Source of the DNA: Enoplolaimus lenunculus
Taxonomy: Eukaryota > Nematoda > Enoplea > Enoplida > Thoracostomopsidae
Assembly (NCBI GenBank): GCA_030248215.1
Contig: JASANG010003260.1
Location: 265,137 to 329,136 of the forward strand
Direction of reading: 5' to 3'
DNA length: 64,000 nt
This document shows, in pieces, positions 57,027-64,000 of the stretch (positions are counted from its first letter, which is position 1; every line of letters starts with the position of its first letter). Position numbers and translations under genes: made by a program. The notes under the pieces are model-generated. The model was not told the DNA's origin. It worked only from the letters and a program-made list of their open reading frames with translations, and did not search any database.

Positions 57027-57647
57027 TCAAATCATTTTTTGATAATGGACATCCCAATTGTCGGTCCAACTTATACCAGCGTGCTGGTGTAATAGTTCCT
57101 TGGATGATATATTCTTTACGTACGCTTCTCGGTATATGGGGTACGGTATATCCAATGATGCAAGCAGGTCAATTCGTACAGTATCTGGTGAGCATTTATA
57201 AAAAACCCACCCATTATTCATTTTTCGCATGAGTCCGCAATACTTTTCGTCTGTCGGGACTTTCGATAATTCGTTCATTGCCTGTTCGATTGCCTTGGCG
57301 TTATATCGACGAAATTTACGACCAAGCATTCGACTGCTCACCATTTGCCCTGGAAATATGAGTATTTCTTTCTTCAAAAACTTTTTTTCATCACCTGTTG
57401 CTTCGGCACTGCGCTTTCTGGAACATGTGCTGTGACCGCCACTTTCAAGCTGAGCAAATTTTTCGACGAAGATTGAAACTTGAGACCGAACAGCGTTGAT
57501 TACTTCAAACCCGCGACGCACTGTTTTCAAGCAGATTTCTTTGCGCAGATTCTTCAGTTCGCTAGTATTGCGTCCAAAAAATTGATCAATTATGTGGAGT
57601 ATGCCGGCGACTTTAACTGCGTTATCAAAATCTTTGGCGAAACATTC
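57027..57647 (-). CDS. DUF3987-like gene, last exon
   Basis: It starts after CGGTTTAG in phase 0 and encodes 206 residues to a TGA. AVKVAGILHIIDQFF fits the family's late helix. RMLGRKFRRYNAKAIEQAM and KYCGLMRKMNNGWVFYK suggest a C-terminal winged helix (inference from pattern). A minus-strand AATAAA lies at 56626-56621, some 400 bp downstream. Confidence 0.65.
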   Translation of the reverse strand, partial: ECFAKDFDNAVKVAGILHIIDQFFGRNTSELKNLRKEICLKTVRRGFEVINAVRSQVSIFVEKFAQLESGGHSTCSRKRSAEATGDEKKFLKKEILIFPGQMVSSRMLGRKFRRYNAKAIEQAMNELSKVPTDEKYCGLMRKMNNGWVFYKCSPDTVRIDLLASLDIPYPIYREAYVKNISSKELLHQHAGISWTDNWDVHYQKMI

Positions 57648-60600
57648 CTAAACCGAAGACATATTCAGACTGTTACATGCGCCTTGTGGCTATTTATAGT
57701 TCATGAACACAAGCAAACACACACGCATTTACACACCCGCGGACAAACACAACGGTGGCGGATCCACAAGTTCCAGGTGAGATGGGATTCGAGGTTGGCC
57801 AAACACACCTCTCAGTTGACAACCCCTTTCTGAAAATGACAATTTCCTGTCACTCACACGTATCCATACCCGCACTCCGCACACAAAATGTCACCTTCCC
57901 AAACAAAATTGGTCCATGTTATTTTTAGAGGCGTCCCGGTTTTTAGTTGGCCTGTAAAAGAGTAGGTTTATTAAAATGTTTGCAGAACAATGTTGGGGAC
58001 ATTATTTTTATGTGACAGAGACGTTAGGGGCACTGCTTCATTTAACCTTTGTTGGGATATTCAAATTTTGGCGAGATATAAGAATTTTGGTGGTAATATA
58101 TACATTTTCGTATGAAGTTTGAATTTCGGCATGAAATTTAAAATTTGGTGGGAACATTTGCATTTTGGCAGGAAATTCAAATTTCCGCCGGAAAATTTAA
58201 ATTTTGGCCGGAAACTTAAATTTTGGTGTAAATTTTAAATTTTGGTAGGACAATCAAATTTATTCGGTAAAACCTAACATGTGGAGCGGAAATTTTTTTA
58301 TTCAGAGCAAAAATTTCCGCGCACAGTTTAGCAATAACAGTATGTCCGCGCACAGTGTTGCAATTACAGTATGTCCGCGCACAGTTTCGCAATAACAGTA
58401 TAACTAGTCTTTTTAAAACAGTAAAGAGTGACGATATATGTGCGGATTGCACGTGTGGTAAAGTGTGAGTGACATCACCAGGAGTGGTGCACTATTGAGT
58501 TAAAATTCTGAAGCGGTGTAAAATTTTATTACGTGTCCAAAACAAGCGCGAAACCATTATTGATGTTTTGTCTTTAAAAAGATGGGCCCATATGCAGCAC
58601 AGGGGCTGCCAGTTTTTCAGGGTGCAATATTTATGGCCGGGAATACATTTTGCTGCGAAAGGTGGAAAAAGAAAGATTTATTAAACGTCCAGGTATTTTC
58701 AGGTTTGTACGGAAAATCTGAAGCGTAAAATTTGTTTCAAAAACAGGAAAAGTGGAATACTTAAATACGTAGATTTCCTCTGCGTTGGTAGGGAAAATCT
58801 GAAGCATATGTTTTGTTTCGAAAACGGAAAAAAATGGAAAATTTAAAATCCAAGATTGGTAGATTACCTACACCTTTAACCTTTCCTGTCAACCAAAACT
58901 TTTCCCATTTTCCAAATCGAACAAAATCCCTATTTCCCAGCCTAACCAGTCAAACTGTACCTTCCCTACCATACCTAGAGAAAACCCATACGTTTAACTT
59001 TTCTCCACTTTTCCCGTTTTCCAAACCTCATCTACACCTTTAATATTTCCTACCAATCACAAGAAGTATAACTACGCTTGAATTTTTTTACTTTTGCGCT
59101 TTTCCTTGTAATTTATGCTTGTAATATCTACTACTAAATCAGCTGAGTTCATAGCCGTTATACAGGAATGGATGCGCTGCACTGTTGGTCATAAGTAGCA
59201 AAAGTAATTCAAACATTAATAGTGAATTAGGTGCGCAACACCAGTCATTCAACGGAAAACATGCCCCATTACAACTCAGCGCATTGAATTTGCAAAAATA
59301 TAGATTTCTGAACTGTTGATAATACATGTTGGTTCCGCCGTAGTCATTATAAAGTAATAAAAAGCTAAATTATATGTTCGTCTTAAAAAATACACAATTA
59401 ATTGTAATCAGCAGGGGAGATTATGAAGGGCCAAATCGGCATTATGTTCTGATATAAGCCTACTTTGTTGCGGTCTAGTGGGAAAGCGGGCACTAGTTAA
59501 TCAAGGGGTCCGGCGAGTGGGTGTATGCCGTAAAGCAGGAAATTTTTTTCTGATAAAATGTTACGATCTCTACCTTACAATTATCCCTCAAGAAATTTTT
59601 TTGATAAAATGATAAGGTCCACCGTACACTTTTTCCCCTTCGCAAATTTTTTGGTGAACAATTGCGTTTCAACACATTCCAGCCCGCACCCAGTCAGATA
59701 TTTCTGGATTCGCCGCTGAAAGCGTGCACCACTAAAAGTAACATAGGCTGATTGTTGTTCGATTTCGCGTAAGTATATTTCAATGTGGTTCGTTCGTTTT
59801 GGAACGTAAAACGACTCATGAATATATAGTTCGAGGAAAGGGTGACATTTTGATAGAATCCCTGTTGCAGTGGTTTAAATCAGACGGAGACAACCCAAAT
59901 CAACACAATTTCAGGTTGCCAACGCGTGTATTTATTGTAGAGCCTATTTTGAAGCGAGTCAAATTGACTCATTTTTTGCAGTGTTAGCCGAACACTCAGC
60001 ACAATTAAAGCAGTTGTATAAAAATACTATTTTTAGAATTGTATGTTTTACGCTGATATAAATGAGACACTTGCTTTGGAGACGCACACGACATATGATG
60101 TACTCTTCAAGTGCAAAGGGTTTAACAGGATTTTGTTTTTTTGAAGAACGTATACAAAAAGAGGAATCAGTTGCCGATCCAGAATTTCCTAAGATGCACA
60201 GCCGACCATTTTATAATAATTTGGTTTTGATCCATGTTGGAGGGCTAGGCCGAAGTGCCCCTTGGATTCCCAGTGAGAGGAATTATGGTAAACATACCCT
60301 CCCGAAATTATCCTAGCAAAGCCCCTGGTGCAGATGTATGCCACGTGTAGTTTTGAACCTAACTTCTATGCAGCTTTCTAATATATGGCAGCTCTGTTGT
60401 GTGTACAGTATGCTAATTATCACGTGTTATCTAACTTTAACACTTAACAAAGCGTCGTTTTATTCTCCTAATGTTGTGTTTTCAATAACCAAATCATTTT
60501 TTAACATTTTTGCTCTTGTGAAAGCATTTATATAGTTTAAAATTTTTACGTTTTTACCGTGTTTTCCCGAAAAAACCGGAAAAAACCGTTTTTCCCGTCA

Positions 60601-63514
60601 CAAAAATTTCTCTGAAAAAATCAACCCTGCTTTGGTGGCAGTGGGTCAAAATCTAGTAAAAGTCTCTGTGATGAAATAGTGAAGTAAAAACTCAGCGAAG
60701 CGATTGAGAAGTCAGGCTCATTTCTAGCATTGTCATGGTGCAAACTGTAATTCCCCGAGACCCACAATTGACTAACTAATTTTATTTGGTTTGAGTACAA
60801 ACTTGGTAATAATTTTTAGACAAGCAGAAATTTTTGATGCATTACGTTTTTGCCATTACCATATTTGGCTTTGGTTAAAGATCCGGCTTTAAATAAAATA
60901 AATGGTTTTACAAAAGAACTTTATTCGAATCGAAACGCAAACTTACATCGGGCAGTAATGGAGGCTGCGTTGCAGTGGAACTGTTTTGTCCATGATCTAA
61001 GACGTAGGCGTCTACTGCATCGTATTGCAATACCAAATCGGCAGCATTATCCTGACGCAGTTATGCCAAATAATCCAAAGCTTCTTGACTTAATTTGTAC
61101 TCAACCACTTCCTTTTCGGTATTACGGTGAAGATCATATATCTAGAAATTTTAAAAAACTCAAGCATGCAACAACTTAGAACGGAAATAACCTGCACAAA
61201 GCGCTTGTCAAGAATAGAGGGGCAGCCGATTGTGTATGGCCTACCTCAAGAATACGTGAACCAGATAATTGGACGCTTCACGTTTCCAAATACTTGTTAA
61301 AAGGTGAAATAACGTTTGCTGCAACCAGTTTTAGCAATATTAAAACCTGAACGAATATATAATTTCTTATTTTATAACGATAGCGGATAATATAAAGTAG
61401 CTACATAAAGTAGTTTTACGGCCCCGTGAACACAACGGTTTTCCGCGAATCTACTATTTTTACTAAACATTTTTGCTTATTATCCTTTAAAAGCATTTCC
61501 AACGCCAAGCGTTTGTTTTGCTTCATTTATGCTTCAGTGACCCAAAAAATAGGTGAAGGGATAAAAACGGCACTCATTTGCGTTAACACGGATATGACTC
61601 TGTATTCTTAAAGCCCCTAAATGCAAATAATGTTAATTACCCATATCAGCCTACGTATACGTAAGTGGTTCCTGGGCTAAAAATTCCGCACAAATTTTTT
61701 GGCGCAAAACAATCTTAAGCTTGAGGGGTTAACTTACGGTTCCTGAATTTACCGCGGGGGGACTGCCCCGACCTGCAGGGCTCTATGATGCGCTACCATC
61801 TCTGATGGAACCACTCATCGTATGCGCACCAGTTGAAAGAGACTTAAAGAACGAAGCGAACAAGCAGCTGGAAGCATCTACGTATAAATATGGCTAAACT
61901 AGTTTTGCAACATATCCCTATAACACTTGTTAGTTGCGTTCGACAGCGTATTTACTTCCAGTCGGGTTTCATTTGTCAATTGAACTTACGATATTCGCTA
62001 AAAGAGATATATAGAACTACGAATTGTTTTCAATTTCTTTTTCGGTTATTGTAAAAATATGGCAATAAAACTTATATTTATTTAGTGAAAAACACACTTT
62101 AAATCGGTTATTGCAACAAGCATTTATATACACGATAAGTACTTGTCAAATTGAGGCCAACCTAAAAAATCTGAATGGTTACAAAATGATTCTGTACTTG
62201 CTTACCCGTTCGTACATGGTCGTAACATTTTTAAGAAATTGGATCATTTGGTCTGGATCTGGCTGAGCATCTTCCATTTGGTTTGCTAATGCACCTTCAT
62301 CATATTTTGTGGTAAAAGGGACACAAACGGGTAGAAAACGGTACAGCAGTCCGTCGGACGTTTCGTACAACTTGCGTAGGAAAGGCATGAATACGGCCGG
62401 CTGTGTCAAACCATGAATAGAAAATGTGCTCTCGGGTATATCAACCATTTGTTGCGTTGAAAATGCCTTCCTTAAATAAATGCATCACATAATGTCAAAA
62501 AACGCATTGAACATATACCCTAGCTTGAGCAACACAAGGAATTTGACTTAATTTCGATGTATTCTAATATTCTCGCGAGAATCTTGTTCTGACTCATATT
62601 TTCCCTACGTGTTACGTGTTATTGCGATGCCTTTATGTGGTGCCACGTTAAATATTGTCTGTTCTAACAGGGTAGACAGTTTTTTCACTCGACAATTTGC
62701 TGAAAAGTATCCTTTTATTAAAATGCAAAACTTTCCTACCACAACTGCCACAACCTCTAGCACTACAATCTACAGGTTCGAGCCATAAGTTGACCTCCGC
62801 TGATAACCTGTTATATACATTGTGTCGAAATAGTCTATGACTGAGTATATCGCACACAGTTTTTATTTAAGAACGTAGCGTGGTGTTAACTGCGTAACGA
62901 AGTTGAATTATCTTGTTTTGTAATAAATAAAGTTAAATTCAAATACCAATTGATACTATATACCCTTTGCGGCAACAAAATCAACCCGGTCTGATTGCCA
63001 TTACGATTAACTTTAGGTCCTGTTAGAACCATGTTAAGGTGGAAACAACATAAACGTACAGTTTTACCCGCCTAAGCGCCAACACGTCACCAAATACTTC
63101 AGTCTTATCTTTGGGTGCCCAGATAATTTTCTTAACAGAGATTGCTCGGCATATACTTTTTTAGTTCTTATTTTTCCTATCTCAATCTGCTATGCTAGTT
63201 TTTTACAACAGTTATATGAGGACAAGTTAACACACATTTTCTCTATAAATAACAACTATTCTTATGCGGTAAAACGGCCGGCTTAACACAAATTTATATG
63301 TGAAATTTACCGAAATGGTAATCGGTTGAAATATTGTTCAGAAGCCCACGGAAAACCTTCTGTTTGTTCTGTTTTCGATGAGACCATTTTGTCAAGCGTA
63401 CGTAGCAGCTCGTCTGATGCTAACACTCCTTCACGATTTGTTTGCAAAAACGCTAACAACCCTGCTTTTGTGGCGTCTTGAATATACAGTGCTTTTCCGG
63501 TATTTGCACAGCTT
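57027..63514 (-). CDS. DUF3987 (YfjI-like) domain protein, 3' part, spliced
   Basis: Three exons are visible in order on the minus strand: 63514-63311, 62470-62206 and 57647-57027. The first reads IQDATKAGLLAFLQTNREGV, SDELLRTLDKM; the second FSIHGLTQPAVFMPFLRKLY and DGLLYRFLPVCVPF; the third FDNAVKVAGILHIIDQFFGR and a long basic, winged-helix-like C-terminus ending at a stop at 57027. That order (S/E-DEL, G-x-TQP, DGLL-x-RFL, A-x-LL-HLL) is what I know from DUF3987 proteins, which are primase/helicase-like and best known in bacteria and mobile elements. Phases agree (2, then 0). About 30-60 residues expected between exons two and three were not found, so an exon may be hidden or lost in the 4.6-kb intron. 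The N-terminus lies beyond the right edge. Whether it is a host gene, a captured gene or part of a DNA element is open. Confidence 0.6.
58065..58402. repeat. Two short tandem repeats
   Basis: 58065-58262: loose 20-bp units of AAATTTTGGCGGGAAATTT. 58317-58402: three 30-bp units of TCCGCGCACAGTTTCGCAAT. Confidence 0.8.
58650..59205. repeat. Second copy of the inverted minisatellite element
   Basis: Two or three forward units like the 82-bp array (GGTAGGGAAAATCTGAAGCA at about 58787) are followed at about 58865-59060 by inverted units (ACTTTTCCCGTTTTCC). The tail TATACAGGAATGGATGCGCT resembles 31122-31145. This is in the long intron of the DUF3987-like gene. Confidence 0.7.
59230..59460. repeat. 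Dispersed repeat shared with 55930-56170
   Basis: The partner of the copy at 55930-56170. It contains ATACATGTTGGTTCCGCCG and CAAATCGGCATTATGTTC. Confidence 0.65.
59780..61320 (+). other. Unrecognised coding-like fragments inside the DUF3987-like gene's long intron
   Basis: Open stretches at 59799-59987 (TTHEYIVRGKGDILIESLLQ), 60850-61179 (LHRAVMEAALQWNCFVHDLR, then YGEDHISRNFKKLK) and 61160-61300 (RLSRIEGQPIVYGLPQEYVN) have protein-like composition on the plus strand, opposite to the surrounding gene. I recognise no family. They could be a nested gene, a decayed element or a pseudogene; the frame is not continuous. Confidence 0.4.
61775..61897 (+). other. Short coding-like fragment
   Basis: It reads LPRPAGLYDALPSLMEPLIV, then VERDLKNEANKQLEAST before a stop. 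No start or splice sites are clear. Possibly part of the same unit as the fragments at 59780-61320. Confidence 0.3.
62206..62470 (-). CDS. DUF3987-like gene, second visible exon
   Basis: It starts after TTATTTAAG and joins in phase to give R-K-A-F-S-T. It holds the strongest family landmarks, HGLTQPAVFM and SDGLLYRFLPVC. It ends after MYER at a GTAAGC donor in phase 0. Confidence 0.7.
63311..63514 (-). CDS. DUF3987-like gene, first visible exon
   Basis: It starts after TTACTTATAG with one base completing a codon and ends in CG before a GTAAAT donor. It encodes SCANTGKALYIQDATKAGLL, LASDELLRTLDKMV and a run up to NRLPF. SDEL is the acidic motif of the ATPase-like core of the family. Confidence 0.65.
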
Positions 63515-64000
63515 CTATAAGTAAATAATATATGTTTATTGTTTAGCATAAAACTTTTTATTTCAAGGTGGTTTCAAAACCTATGTGATTGTATACTTCC
63601 GAATATCTGAAAAATAAAGTGTGATTCCCCAGTGGGTTTATTTAGATCAAATTAACTTCCCCCTCCAAAAAACCTCACGAACCACATGCGAGGCACTAAA
63701 AAGGAGTTATCGAATTATTTGAATAATGCTCCGCTCATGTTGGCGTCTAAGAAAACACACTTTGAACTTTATGTTTATTTAAGCCACTGTATGGCACACG
63801 GGTTTCCGATTTTCCTACAATTTATAAATTAATATGACTCAGTATTTCTGGTCCGCTAGGGAAACTGAGATGTATAGTTCAGGCTCGGAAACCAGGAAAA
63901 GTGGAAAAGTTAACCGTATGGGTTTGTTCTAGGTATGGCAGGGAACGATCAGTTTGGGTCGGTTTGGCTGCGATATTGGGATGTGTGGTTCTGTTCGGAC
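63515..64000. other. Presumed intron of the DUF3987-like gene
   Basis: No further exon seen. At 63850-63990 there is a piece related to the 82-bp minisatellite element (GGAAAAGTGGAAAAGTTAAC). Confidence 0.4.

Noticed and set aside
56870-57232. Plus-strand frame of 120 codons
   Set aside because: It is largely antisense to the last exon of the DUF3987-like gene, which has the family motifs.
62740-62800. GGTTCGAGCC-like box as part of a tRNA gene
   Set aside because: No acceptor stem or A box at the right distance.

Overview
This 64 kb window is nuclear DNA from a eukaryote, most likely an invertebrate animal. Its genes are split by many GT-AG introns, it carries a Tudor-domain gene (a family expanded in animal germ cells), and it is AT-rich and full of short inverted-repeat transposons, minisatellites and a broken Helitron. 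I cannot name the species; a tunicate-like or other compact invertebrate genome would fit, but that is a guess.

Layout. 1-7138: no gene recognised, mostly short DNA-transposon (MITE) copies and their fragments. 7139-16813 (+): the 3' part of a Tudor-domain gene in eight exons, preceded by an 85-bp tandem array that carries a TGACGTCA palindrome in every unit. 17090-23739: MITEs and two 1.1-kb direct repeats around a 1.7-kb unknown segment. 23740-28004 (-): a decayed Helitron with its Rep (HUH and two-tyrosine) region but no helicase. 28005-31720: a minisatellite block with inverted halves. 31994-34027 (-): a small, probable RRM gene in four visible exons. 34930-38619: a 348-bp satellite with trimeric higher-order structure, running into a GGGACAG minisatellite. 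40725-53919 (+): a complete 18-exon PWP2 gene, the best-supported gene in the window. 54408-55215: another GGGACAG-type minisatellite inside a MITE. 57027-63514 (-): the 3' part of a spliced gene whose protein resembles the bacterial DUF3987/YfjI-like family, with a long intron that contains unrecognised plus-strand coding fragments.

PWP2 encodes the UTP-B core subunit of the small-subunit processome (pre-18S rRNA processing in the nucleolus). The 18 exons add up in phase to 936 residues, close to the yeast (923) and human (919) proteins from memory. PWP2 and the DUF3987-like gene are convergent, with about 3.1 kb between their stop codons. The genes show no functional link to one another; the window looks like ordinary gene territory heavily settled by DNA transposons.

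The main points for follow-up are the metazoan-type spliced DUF3987-like gene, the decayed tandem copy of PWP2 exon 14, two MITE families with interiors made of nematode-telomere-like TTAGGC units and 8-bp target duplications, minisatellites that seem to have grown inside MITEs, the CRE-like palindrome array next to a Tudor exon, and a Tudor domain that lacks the usual aromatic-cage residues.
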